NCBI RefSeq assembly: GCF_003049525.1
Contig: NZ_PYWL01000006.1
Location: 1 to 64,000 of the forward strand
Source of the DNA: Lysinibacillus fusiformis
GTDB lineage: Bacteria > Bacillota > Bacilli > Bacillales_A > Planococcaceae
DNA length: 64,000 nt
Direction of reading: 5' to 3'
In this document: positions 54,194 through 62,831 of the stretch, one piece after another
How the letters are laid out: every line of letters starts with the position of its first letter
How positions within the stretch are numbered: the stretch's first letter is position 1
Program-made: the position numbers and the translations under genes
Notes under the pieces: generated by a model
What the model saw: only the letters and a program-made list of their open reading frames with translations
What the model was told of the DNA's origin: nothing
Database searches by the model: none

Positions 54194-55375
54194 ATGCCAA
54201 AACGTGTTTGGTTTTTAATTATCGGAATGCTTGTGAACACAACAGGCAACTCATTTTTATGGCCTTTAAATGCCATATATATGCATGATTATTTAGGGAA
54301 AACGCTGGCGATGGCTGGCTTTGTCCTGATGCTAAATTCTGCTGCGGGTGTTTTAGGCAATCTATTAGGTGGTTACCTATTTGATAGAATAGGTGGTTAT
54401 AAAGCCATCATGCTTGGAATCCTTTTAACAATTGCTTCATTAATAGGCTTAACGCTTTGGCACGGGTGGCCGCATTATGTATGGTTTTTAACGATATTAG
54501 GCTTTAGTGGGGGTATTGTTTTTCCTAGTATGTTCGCATTGGCTGGAGCAGCCTGGCCAGAGGGTGGGCGAAAGGCCTTTAATGCCATCTATTTGGCTCA
54601 AAATGTGGGTGTAGCTGTAGGTCCTGCACTTGCAGGTGTGGTGGCCGATTATCAATTTGACTATGTGTTTAAGGTCAATTTAGGGATGTATATTTTATTC
54701 TTTATTATTGCTTTGCTGACATTTAAACGTTTAGAGGTAGGGAGTATTGCACCAAAGAATGTGGTTGGTGAAAGTAAGCGAATCATTAACAAGGCACCAT
54801 TCTATGCCTTATTAATCATTAGTTCATCCTCCGTTTTATGTTGGCTAGCCTATTCGCAATGGAGTGCAACAATTTCATCCTATACGCAAGATTTAGGTTT
54901 AGGATTAAAGCAGTATAGTTTACTATGGACGATTAATGGTCTGCTAATTGTGATAGGGCAGCCGCTCATTGCACCGCTTATCAAACGTTGGGAGCATCAG
55001 TTAAAACGTCAATTGGTTTTTGGTGTCATCTTAATCGCTATATCCTTTGGTATTATCGCGTTTGCGAGTGATTTTAAAATGTTTGGTGTAGCCATGCTTG
55101 TCTTAACTTTCGGAGAAATGTTTTATACACCAGCATTACCAACTATTGCAAATCAACTTGCCCCAAAAGGTCGACAAGGCTTCTATCAGGGTATTATTAA
55201 CAGTGCTGCGACTGGTGGACGTATGATCGGTCCTTTGTTTGGTGGAATTATGGTGGATCAATATGGCATGATTCCTCTCGTTTTAACTTTAGTAGTCATT
55301 GTGCTGTTCGCGATTATACCATGTCTTATTTATGATTATCCTCTCAAGAAGAACAACATAGTAGTAGATTCATAG
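54194..55375 (+). CDS. yttB: MFS transporter (YttB-like)
   Basis: A 393-residue major facilitator with 12 membrane segments. Motif A-like GNLLGGYLFDRIGGYKAI is at about 52-69. It is probably a drug or metabolite exporter. The position between ytqA and leuS matches B. subtilis yttB. The start has a GGAGG ribosome site. Confidence 0.85.
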   Translation: MPKRVWFLIIGMLVNTTGNSFLWPLNAIYMHDYLGKTLAMAGFVLMLNSAAGVLGNLLGGYLFDRIGGYKAIMLGILLTIASLIGLTLWHGWPHYVWFLTILGFSGGIVFPSMFALAGAAWPEGGRKAFNAIYLAQNVGVAVGPALAGVVADYQFDYVFKVNLGMYILFFIIALLTFKRLEVGSIAPKNVVGESKRIINKAPFYALLIISSSSVLCWLAYSQWSATISSYTQDLGLGLKQYSLLWTINGLLIVIGQPLIAPLIKRWEHQLKRQLVFGVILIAISFGIIAFASDFKMFGVAMLVLTFGEMFYTPALPTIANQLAPKGRQGFYQGIINSAATGGRMIGPLFGGIMVDQYGMIPLVLTLVVIVLFAIIPCLIYDYPLKKNNIVVDS

Positions 55376-55440
55376 TGAATAAATGCAAAGAGCAAATCGA
55401 GTGTTACACACTTGGTTTGCTCTTTTTTTCATAGTGGATA

Positions 55441-55497
55441 TTGAAAAATTATCAATATAGGCTTACAATCATACATATTCAAATATTTGAATATGTA
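55441..55497 (+). promoter_or_regulatory. Promoter and palindromic operator of arsR-sulP operon
   Basis: TTGAAA, a 17-bp spacer and TACAAT (55464-55469) form the promoter. A perfect 26-bp palindrome (55472-55497, half-site TACATATTCAAAT) covers the start point. Its TTCAAATATTTGAA core resembles ArsR/SmtB-family operators. Confidence 0.85.
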
Positions 55498-55519
55498 GTT
55501 GTATGGGGGGATTTATTTT

Positions 55520-55867
55520 ATGGAAGAAGGATTGCAGCAGTTTAAGGCAGATTTTTTTAAAGCGTTAGCACATCCATTACGTATTAGAATACTGGAACTT
55601 CTTGTAGAAGGTCAGAAGAGTGTCAATGAGATTCAAGATTGCTTAGAGAAAGAGGGATCCGCCGTTTCTCAGCAGCTAAGTGTATTACGCGCTAAAAATA
55701 TCGTTTATGGAGTGAAAGAAGGCAAGAAAGTTTACTATTCTTTAAGCGATCCGATGATTGGTGAATTACTTGGTGTGGCCAAGGATATTTTTAATAACCA
55801 TTTAGTTCATACCATTTCAAGATTAGAGGAAATGACAAGTAATGATAGTGACGAAGAAAATAAGTAA
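55520..55867 (+). CDS. ArsR/SmtB-family regulator
   Basis: 115 residues with an ArsR winged helix (FKALAHPLRIRILELLVEG, AVSQQLSVLRAKNIVYGVKEGKKVYYSL). The metal-site motif ELCV of classical ArsR is absent, and the only cysteine is in EIQDCLEKEG. The start is ATG 55520 after GGGGGG. It probably represses itself and the SulP gene 57 bp downstream via the 26-bp palindrome. The ligand is unknown. Confidence 0.88.
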   Translation: MEEGLQQFKADFFKALAHPLRIRILELLVEGQKSVNEIQDCLEKEGSAVSQQLSVLRAKNIVYGVKEGKKVYYSLSDPMIGELLGVAKDIFNNHLVHTISRLEEMTSNDSDEENK

Positions 55868-55924
55868 CCTCCATAATGTGGAAAAGTTATGCTTTGCTTA
55901 TTATTGGGAAGGGAAGATTTATCT

Positions 55925-57667
55925 ATGAAGTCACTGTTTACAGGACGTTTTGAAGGGTATTCAGTCCATCATGCTAAAAAGGATTTATTGTCCGGAATCA
56001 TTGTTGGAATCGTTGCTATTCCACTTGCAATGTCCTTTGCTATTGCATCAGGTGTAAAGCCTGAATATGGTATTTATACGGCTTGTATTGCAGGTGTTTT
56101 GATTTCCATTTTTGGTGGATCAAAATATCAAATTGGAGGACCTACAGGGGCTTTTGTGCCGATTCTTTTAGGAATTGTCCTAACGTATGGCTATGAGGAT
56201 TTATTACTGGCAGGTTTAATGGCGGGGGTATTGCTTTGCTTAATGGGCATTTTTAAGCTAGGGACCTTAATAAAATTTATTCCCCGTCCTGTAACAATTG
56301 GTTTTACAGCAGGTATAGCAGTAATTATTTTTACAGGTCAAATTGCCAATTTTTTAGGACTAACCAATATGACAAGACATGAGTATTTTATAGCGAATAT
56401 TCAAGAGATAGGAAAGCAAATTGGAACTACTAATATTTTCAGTATTTTAACAGCAGTCATTTGTTTCATAACAATAATGATGACACCTAAATTCTTTCCA
56501 AAGGTTCCCGGTGCATTAGTGGGTATTATAGTCTCCACTCTTGTGGCGACTTTCTTTTTTTCAGGTCAAGTGGCTACGATTGCCACAGCCTATGGTCAAA
56601 TACCTAATACATTACCCTATTTCGCAATACCTACTATTACAATCGAGCGCCTACAGCAGCTTATTGGACCTGCATTTGTCATCGCGATGCTTGGAGGTAT
56701 CGAGTCGTTGTTATCTGCAGTCGTGGCAGACGGGATGACGAATAGCAAGCATAATAGTAATCGAGAGCTAATCGGTCAAGGAATTGCCAATATCGTAACG
56801 CCGATGTTTGGAGGAATACCTGCGACAGGAGCGATTGCTCGTACTGCAACTAACATTAAAACAGGGGCAGTATCCCCAATGTCGGGTATCATCCATGGTG
56901 TGTTTGTATTAATCACCTTATTGTTATTAGCACCATATGCTTCCCATATACCTTTAGCAAGTATGGCACCCGTATTAATGGTAGTTGCTTGGAATATGAG
57001 TGAACGTAAGCATTTTGCTCATATTATAAAATTGAAATCTGGTGATTCGCTCGTTTTATTAATTACCTTTTTATTAACCGTATTTACTAGCCTTACATTA
57101 GCGGTAGAAGTAGGGCTTGTGTTAGCCGTGCTATTGTTTGCAAAACGCATGAGTGAAAAGCTTGTTGTGACAAAGGTACTACCAGACCATTCGAATAAAA
57201 GCGAGAAGGTGCAGCATCATGTCGTTCACCAACAGCATGATTGTCCACAAATAAGCTTGTATACCATCGAAGGTCCACTGTTCTTTGGTGCAGCACAAAG
57301 ATTTGAACAAACGATAGCAAGCACTTTACAACAGCAATCTAGAGTTTTGATATTACGCATGGGGAAAGTGCCCTTTATGGACTCTACGGGTGAAGCATAT
57401 TTTAGCAATATCATTGACAATTTTACAGCACAGGGTGGCAACATTTTGGTAACAGGGGTACAGGATGACTTAAAGATAGCCCTTCAGCAAAATGGACTTT
57501 ACGATAAAATTGGAGCCCATCATTTTTATCAGCATACAGGAGAAGCGATTACAAGAGCCTTCAGCTATTTGGACAGAAATCGATGTATTGGATGTCAGCA
57601 TTTTGCTTTTCATGAATGCAAAGAATTCTCTAAATCTGAGGAAAAAAAGGAATTAATTGTTCAGTAA
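55925..57667 (+). CDS. SulP family anion transporter with STAS domain
   Basis: 580 residues. Membrane domain at about 10-400, with AIPLAMSFAIASGVKPEYGIYTA, GGPTGAF and IPATGAIARTATN signatures. A STAS domain at about 440-540 holds the VPFMDSTGEAYF phosphorylation-type motif. The end carries an extra CIGCQHFAFHEC cluster that could bind metal. Substrate may be sulfate, bicarbonate or another anion. The start is taken at ATG 55925; the frame is open to 55889. Confidence 0.88.
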   Translation: MKSLFTGRFEGYSVHHAKKDLLSGIIVGIVAIPLAMSFAIASGVKPEYGIYTACIAGVLISIFGGSKYQIGGPTGAFVPILLGIVLTYGYEDLLLAGLMAGVLLCLMGIFKLGTLIKFIPRPVTIGFTAGIAVIIFTGQIANFLGLTNMTRHEYFIANIQEIGKQIGTTNIFSILTAVICFITIMMTPKFFPKVPGALVGIIVSTLVATFFFSGQVATIATAYGQIPNTLPYFAIPTITIERLQQLIGPAFVIAMLGGIESLLSAVVADGMTNSKHNSNRELIGQGIANIVTPMFGGIPATGAIARTATNIKTGAVSPMSGIIHGVFVLITLLLLAPYASHIPLASMAPVLMVVAWNMSERKHFAHIIKLKSGDSLVLLITFLLTVFTSLTLAVEVGLVLAVLLFAKRMSEKLVVTKVLPDHSNKSEKVQHHVVHQQHDCPQISLYTIEGPLFFGAAQRFEQTIASTLQQQSRVLILRMGKVPFMDSTGEAYFSNIIDNFTAQGGNILVTGVQDDLKIALQQNGLYDKIGAHHFYQHTGEAITRAFSYLDRNRCIGCQHFAFHECKEFSKSEEKKELIVQ

Positions 57668-57689
57668 TGGGTAAGCTGTAAACAAAGGC

Positions 57690-57718
57690 TTGTGCTTTTC
57701 AATACTTTCCATTAGAAT
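57690..57718 (+). promoter_or_regulatory. Promoter of leuS leader
   Basis: TTGTGC, a 17-bp spacer and TAGAAT, upstream of the T-box. Confidence 0.75.
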
Positions 57719-57734
57719 AAATGCAATATCATGT

Positions 57735-57966
57735 AAAGACTGTGATGAGGAATAGTAGATTTGTGGTTCTTTTTAGAGAGCTAGCGGCTGGTGAAAGCTA
57801 GTAGGAAAGCAAATCGAACTCGCCTACTGAGTCTGCCCGCGTGAAATAGCGTGTGTCGTTTCTTCCGCGTTAAGGAAGCTTGAGCCGAGTGTAATCACTA
57901 ATTTGGGTGGTACCGCGGGAGTGCAAATTCTCTCGTCCCTTCTATAAGGAAGGGGCGAGTTTTTTT
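57735..57966 (+). promoter_or_regulatory. Leucine T-box riboswitch
   Basis: A stem I region with specifier CTC (57819-57821, in gaactcgcc) fits tRNA-Leu(GAG). The conserved T-box tttgggtggtaccgcg lies at about 57902-57917, with TGG pairing the tRNA acceptor end. The terminator ctcgtccctt/aaggggcgag with a T run is at 57932-57966. It lets leuS be read when uncharged tRNA-Leu accumulates. Confidence 0.96.
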
Positions 57967-58029
57967 ATTTTTTAAATATTTTGTCAATTCTAATGAAGAG
58001 CAGCAAGATTCATTGAAGGAGGAAAAAAA

Positions 58030-60447
58030 ATGAGTTTTAATCATCAACAAATTGAAAAAAAGTGGCAGCAATATTGGGCTGATAACAAAACATTCAAAAC
58101 TGAAAATGAAACAGAAAAGCCTAAATTCTTTGCATTAGATATGTTCCCATATCCATCTGGCGCTGGACTACACGTAGGACATCCAGAAGGATATACGGCG
58201 ACAGATATTCTATCACGCTTTAAACGTATGCAAGGCTATAATGTATTACATCCAATGGGCTGGGATGCGTTTGGTTTACCAGCGGAGCAATATGCACTTG
58301 ATACGGGGAATGATCCGGCAGAATTTACAGCGAAAAATATTGCGACATTCAAACGTCAAATTCAAGAGCTAGGTTTCAGCTATGATTGGGATCGTGAAAT
58401 TAACACGACTGATCCAGAGTATTATAAATGGACACAATGGATTTTTATCCAGCTTTATAACAAAGGTTTAGCTTATGTGGATGAAGTAGCTGTTAACTGG
58501 TGTCCAGCACTTGGTACGGTATTGGCGAATGAAGAAGTAATTGATGGCAAATCAGAGCGTGGTGGACATCCAGTAGAACGTCGACCAATGAAGCAATGGA
58601 TGCTTAAAATTACTGCCTATGCAGATCGTTTAATTGATGACTTAGAGGAAGTTGATTGGCCAGAGTCTATTAAAGATATGCAGCGTAACTGGATTGGACG
58701 TTCAGAAGGAGCAGAGGTAACATTTGGTATCGATGGGACTGATGAGAACTTTACCGTGTTCACAACTCGCCCTGATACACTATTTGGCGCTACATATTGT
58801 GTGCTTGCACCTGAGCATAAATTAGTGGAACAAATAACGACAGCTGATCAACGTCAAGCGGTTGAAACTTATTTAGAAAAAGTTAAAATGAAGTCTGATT
58901 TAGAGCGTACAGATTTAGCAAAAGAAAAAACTGGCGTATTTACAGGTGCCTATGCAGTAAATCCGATTAACGGTAAAAAAGTGCCAATTTGGATTGCAGA
59001 CTATGTATTAGTGTCTTATGGAACAGGTGCTATTATGGCGGTTCCTGCACATGATGAGCGTGACTATGAATTTGCATCAGCATTCAATTTAGACATTGTT
59101 CCTGTTCTTGAAGGTGGGGACATTAGTAAAGAAGCATTTACAGGTGATGGGCAACATATTAACTCTGATTTCCTAAATGGCTTAAATAAAGTAGAGGGTA
59201 TTGCTAAAGCAATTGAATGGTTAGAGCAAAAAGGCGTTGGAGAGAAGAAGATATCTTATCGTCTGCGCGACTGGCTATTCTCTCGTCAGCGTTACTGGGG
59301 AGAGCCTATTCCAATGATCCATTGGGAAGATGGTACGATAACAGCAGTTCCAGAATCGGAATTACCGTTAATGCTACCGAAAACAGATAATATCCGTCCT
59401 TCAGGAACTGGTGAATCACCATTAGCTAACATTGCAGAATGGGTCAATGTTGTAGATCCAGAGACAGGTAAAAAGGGACGCCGTGAAACAAATACAATGC
59501 CGCAATGGGCAGGATCTAGCTGGTACTTCTTACGCTATATCGATCCTACCAATACAGAAGCAATTGCAGACCCAGAATTACTAAAACGCTGGTTACCAGT
59601 TGATATTTATATTGGTGGAGCAGAGCATGCTGTATTGCATTTACTATACGCACGCTTCTGGCATAAAGTGTTATATGATTTAGGCGTTGTTCATACGAAA
59701 GAGCCATTCCAGAAATTATTTAACCAAGGTATGATTCTTGGTGAAGGTAATGAAAAAATGTCTAAATCTAAAGGGAATGTTGTGAACCCAGACGAAATCA
59801 TTGAGTCACATGGTGCAGATACATTGCGTCTTTATGAAATGTTCATGGGGCCACTTGAGGCTTCTGTAGCTTGGTCTACAAATGGTTTAGATGGGGCACG
59901 TCGCTTCTTAGATCGTATTTGGCGTCTACTTGTCAATGAAGAGGATGGAACGATTTCAGCGAAAATTCAAGTGTCTAATGATGCAACATTAGAAAAATCA
60001 TACCACCAAACAGTGAAAAAAGTGACAGAGGATTATGAAGGTATCCGCTTTAATACTGCTATTTCACAAATGATGGTATTTATCAACGATTGCTATAAAG
60101 CTGAAGTAATCCCAACAGCTTATGCGGAAGGCTTTGTTAAAATGTTGGCACCAATGGCTCCTCATATCGCAGAAGAGCTTTGGAAGCTATTAGGTCATGA
60201 AGGAACACTTTCTTATGAGCAATGGCCAACATACGATGAGTTAAAACTTGTAGATGATGAAGTGGAAGTAGCGGTGCAAGTCGCTGGTAAAGTTCGTGCC
60301 AAAATTGTCGTAGCTAAAGATGCTTCAAAAGAAGACATTGAAAAAATAGCGCTTGCAGATGAAAAAGTACAAGAATATATGGCAGGAAAGAGCTTAGTAA
60401 AAGTTATCGTTATTCCAGGCAAACTTGTAAATATTGTCGTTAAATAA
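58030..60447 (+). CDS. leuS: Leucyl-tRNA synthetase
   Basis: An 805-residue class Ia synthetase. HIGH-type motif HVGH is at 48-51, KMSKS at 576-580, and the CP1 editing domain is at about 220-420 ([31 protein letters not shown]). Length matches Bacillus LeuS. The start has an AAGGAGG ribosome site and follows the T-box. Confidence 0.99.
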   Translation: MSFNHQQIEKKWQQYWADNKTFKTENETEKPKFFALDMFPYPSGAGLHVGHPEGYTATDILSRFKRMQGYNVLHPMGWDAFGLPAEQYALDTGNDPAEFTAKNIATFKRQIQELGFSYDWDREINTTDPEYYKWTQWIFIQLYNKGLAYVDEVAVNWCPALGTVLANEEVIDGKSERGGHPVERRPMKQWMLKITAYADRLIDDLEEVDWPESIKDMQRNWIGRSEGAEVTFGIDGTDENFTVFTTRPDTLFGATYCVLAPEHKLVEQITTADQRQAVETYLEKVKMKSDLERTDLAKEKTGVFTGAYAVNPINGKKVPIWIADYVLVSYGTGAIMAVPAHDERDYEFASAFNLDIVPVLEGGDISKEAFTGDGQHINSDFLNGLNKVEGIAKAIEWLEQKGVGEKKISYRLRDWLFSRQRYWGEPIPMIHWEDGTITAVPESELPLMLPKTDNIRPSGTGESPLANIAEWVNVVDPETGKKGRRETNTMPQWAGSSWYFLRYIDPTNTEAIADPELLKRWLPVDIYIGGAEHAVLHLLYARFWHKVLYDLGVVHTKEPFQKLFNQGMILGEGNEKMSKSKGNVVNPDEIIESHGADTLRLYEMFMGPLEASVAWSTNGLDGARRFLDRIWRLLVNEEDGTISAKIQVSNDATLEKSYHQTVKKVTEDYEGIRFNTAISQMMVFINDCYKAEVIPTAYAEGFVKMLAPMAPHIAEELWKLLGHEGTLSYEQWPTYDELKLVDDEVEVAVQVAGKVRAKIVVAKDASKEDIEKIALADEKVQEYMAGKSLVKVIVIPGKLVNIVVK

Positions 60448-60518
60448 AGAGACATAATTTCAAATGTGCATTACTAAAACTTAGTTATCAAAACCTAAAT
60501 TAAAAAAAGATAAATAAA

Positions 60519-60565
60519 TCAAAGGACAAAACATATTTTATATCTAATATGTTTTGTCCTTTTTA
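60519..60565 (+). terminator. Terminator of leuS
   Basis: The stem aaaggacaaaacatat/atatgttttgtccttt is followed by Ts. Confidence 0.9.
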
Positions 60566-60579
60566 AATTAGTATTTGAA

Positions 60580-60651
60580 GTGAAGGAATGGATAGATCCC
60601 ATTCAAGAGCAGAACCTCTTTAAACTATTATTCAGAACGTTGAAAAGCTGA
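60580..60651 (+). pseudogene. Possible 3' relic of a lost gene
   Basis: A short open frame (GTG to TGA, 23 codons, peptide MKEWIDPIQEQNLF...) ends directly before a strong terminator, with no promoter or ribosome site. It looks like the tail of a deleted gene whose terminator survived. This is weak evidence and could be chance. Confidence 0.3.
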
Positions 60652-60699
60652 AAGAACACTCATTTGTTTAAGAGTTAAAACAAATGAGTGTTCTTTTTT
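60651..60699 (+). terminator. Stand-alone terminator
   Basis: A long stem aaagaacactcatttgtt/aacaaatgagtgttcttt has T-rich ends. No intact gene lies between it and the leuS terminator. Confidence 0.85.
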
Positions 60700-60842
60700 A
60701 TGCTATTCCAGTTCACGTGTGCCCACACCTTTACTTATACTACAAGTAAATTTCCTTTGTCATAAAATTACAATGAAATGCATACTCGTGTCCACATATC
60801 TATTTTGTCTTGCCAAAGTGAGATGATAGGAAGTTACAATAC
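60700..60842. other. Intergenic, nothing recognised
   Basis: About 140 bp between the stand-alone terminator and the nupC terminator. No ORF, promoter or repeat was picked out. Confidence 0.4.
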
Positions 60843-60876
60843 AGAAAAACTGCACCCAACCATCGAGTGCAGTTTA
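60843..60876 (-). terminator. Terminator of nupC
   Basis: On the minus strand aaactgca pairs with tgcagttt around a 13-base loop, then TTTCT follows. Confidence 0.85.
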
Positions 60877-60897
60877 AAAAATAGTCCCATATTCAAT

Positions 60898-62079
60898 TTA
60901 AATAATCAAGCCAACAATTATTGCCGTTAAAATACTTACAAGTGTCGCTCCATAAAGCAACTTTAAGCCGAAACGTGCAACAACATTTCCTTGTCTTTCA
61001 TTTAACCCTTTGACTGCCCCAGAAATAATACCAATGGATGAAAAGTTAGCAAAGGATACTAGGAATACAGAAATAATACCTAGCGTACGTTCGCTCATTG
61101 TGTTCTCAATTTCTCCAAGGTTGATCATAGCAACAAATTCATTCGTTACTAATTTAGTGGCCATTATTCCTCCAGCTGAAACAGCATCTGCCCATGGGAT
61201 ACCCATTAGGAAAGCAATTGGTGCAAAGATATAGCCTAATATTTCTTGGAAAGAAACACCGATAATCATATCAAACAATGAATTGATTAAATCCATTAAT
61301 GCTACGAAGCCAATCAGCATGGCTCCAACAATGATGGCTACCTTAAAGCCATCCATAATATATTCACCAAGCATTTGGAAGAAAGCTTGCTTCTGCTCAT
61401 CTTCAATGGTTAAGATATCTTCCTCTTCTTTTACGGTATACGGATTAATGATGGAAACAATTATAAAACCACCAAATAAGTTTAAAACAATCGCCGTTAC
61501 GACATATTTTGGTTCAATCATCGTCATGTACGCGCCAACAACTGACATAGAGACGGTCGACATCGCGGATGCACATAATGTATACATACGCTGAGGAGTG
61601 ACCTTGTCTAATTGTTTTTTGACTGTAATGAATACCTCAGATTGACCTACCATTGCTGAAGCAACAGCATTATAGGACTCCAATTTTCCCATGCCACTTA
61701 CTTTACTTAAAAAATAACCGATCCATCTCATGAGGAAAGGAAGGATTTTGAAATGCTGTAAAATCCCGATTAACACAGATATAAAGACAATTGGTAATAA
61801 GACACCTAAGAAGAATGGAGATTCTCCTTCATTCGCTATACCACCAAAAACAAATGATATACCTGTATTTGCGTAGGATAATAAATGATCAAATACATTT
61901 GTTATTCCTTTGATTAGAACATAACCAATCGTTGTATTTAGAAGTAAAGCCGCTAATATAAATTGAATGATTAACATAATCAATATATATTTATATTTTA
62001 TTTCTTTTTTGTTTTTACTCATTAACAGAGCTAAACCAAAAACAAGTAGCAATCCACAAAGGGATATTAAGTATTTCAT
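60898..62079 (-). CDS. nupC: Concentrative nucleoside transporter (NupC type)
   Basis: A 393-residue CNT-family H+ or Na+/nucleoside symporter. The signatures are [33 protein letters not shown] and [13 protein letters not shown] start at ATG 62079, six bases after GGAGG; ATG 62091 lies inside that ribosome site. Resulting length equals that of B. subtilis NupC. An operator-like palindrome lies about 107 bp upstream. Confidence 0.94.
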   Translation of the reverse strand: MKYLISLCGLLLVFGLALLMSKNKKEIKYKYILIMLIIQFILAALLLNTTIGYVLIKGITNVFDHLLSYANTGISFVFGGIANEGESPFFLGVLLPIVFISVLIGILQHFKILPFLMRWIGYFLSKVSGMGKLESYNAVASAMVGQSEVFITVKKQLDKVTPQRMYTLCASAMSTVSMSVVGAYMTMIEPKYVVTAIVLNLFGGFIIVSIINPYTVKEEEDILTIEDEQKQAFFQMLGEYIMDGFKVAIIVGAMLIGFVALMDLINSLFDMIIGVSFQEILGYIFAPIAFLMGIPWADAVSAGGIMATKLVTNEFVAMINLGEIENTMSERTLGIISVFLVSFANFSSIGIISGAVKGLNERQGNVVARFGLKLLYGATLVSILTAIIVGLII

Positions 62080-62185
62080 AAATTCCTCCATAAGTATAAT
62101 TTAGGGCGTTTGAATCCAAGACAACAAATATTCTTTTGCTCAAAATGTTCCATCTAAAAATTTGCAGAACAACCAAAGAACTTAA

Positions 62186-62242
62186 TTTGTCAGACGTCAG
62201 ACAAACAATCTCACTATAACAGTTTTTTAACTAGCTATTCAA
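62186..62242 (-). promoter_or_regulatory. nupC promoter with palindromic operator
   Basis: On the minus strand TTGAAT, an 18-bp spacer and TATAGT (plus coordinates 62237-62242 and 62213-62218) form a promoter. The 20-bp near-palindrome at 62186-62205 (TTTGTC-A-GACGTC-A-GACAAA) sits just after the start point. The form suits a GntR/FadR-type repressor; the protein is not identified. Confidence 0.7.
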
Positions 62243-62570
62243 GAGTTAAAAGAAAAAAAGTATGCGACTTGGCATACGAAAAGGACGAATCCAGTATCAA
62301 AACAACTAAATCATTTCTTTATATGACATACTTACAGGATGATTTCCCTGAATGGGGGAACTCAAAACTACTTCTTGCATAAAGTTGTTCACATCCATTC
62401 AAAATAACATCACCTTCAAATGTGGAAACATATTTTATTGTGTGATGTTTTTGAAATATTATGTCCATCGTTTAAATGAAACATAGTTTTTGAAAAGATT
62501 ATTTCTTTTTTTGGAAACCAAATGACCCATCATTACGACTATAAAGTGAATATACATTGGAGGTGTTACG
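62243..62570. other. Gene-free stretch before the sigma relic
   Basis: About 330 bp with no supported ORF. A small hairpin (gtatgcgacttggcatac, about 62259-62276) is the only structure seen. Confidence 0.4.
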
Positions 62571-62831
62571 GTGAGTGAGCATTTAGAGGCGGTCATGGAG
62601 GAGCATGGAGAATATTGTTTACGAGTGCGAGTGGCGTATTTATATGTAAAGGACTGGACGATAGCTGAGGAAATTGTTCAAGATGTATTTTTTGCCTATT
62701 ATCGTCAACCGGATCGCTTCGAACAAAGATATTCTTTAAAAAACGTTTTTTACAGAAGACAAACGCCTGAACCCGCTATTTTGCGAATTCAGGCGTTTTT
62801 ATCTTCCGTTTCAGTCTGTAGCATTAATTGA
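62571..62831 (+). pseudogene. Truncated ECF-type RNA polymerase sigma factor
   Basis: It starts at GTG with a strong GGAGGTG ribosome site. The first 58 residues are sigma-70 region 2 (CLRVRVAYLYVKDWTIAEEIVQDVFFAYY). After SLKN (about 62744) similarity stops and the frame runs into the terminator and tail of the opposite gene. Region 4 is missing, so it cannot recognise a -35 element. It is probably the remnant of a deletion; no anti-sigma gene is nearby. Confidence 0.8.
62761..62800. terminator. Terminator of the membrane transporter gene
   Basis: aaacgcctgaa...cgc pairs with gcg...ttcaggcgttt. The stop codon of the minus-strand gene lies inside the right arm. T-rich sequence follows on the plus strand, less so on the minus strand. 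Confidence 0.75.
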
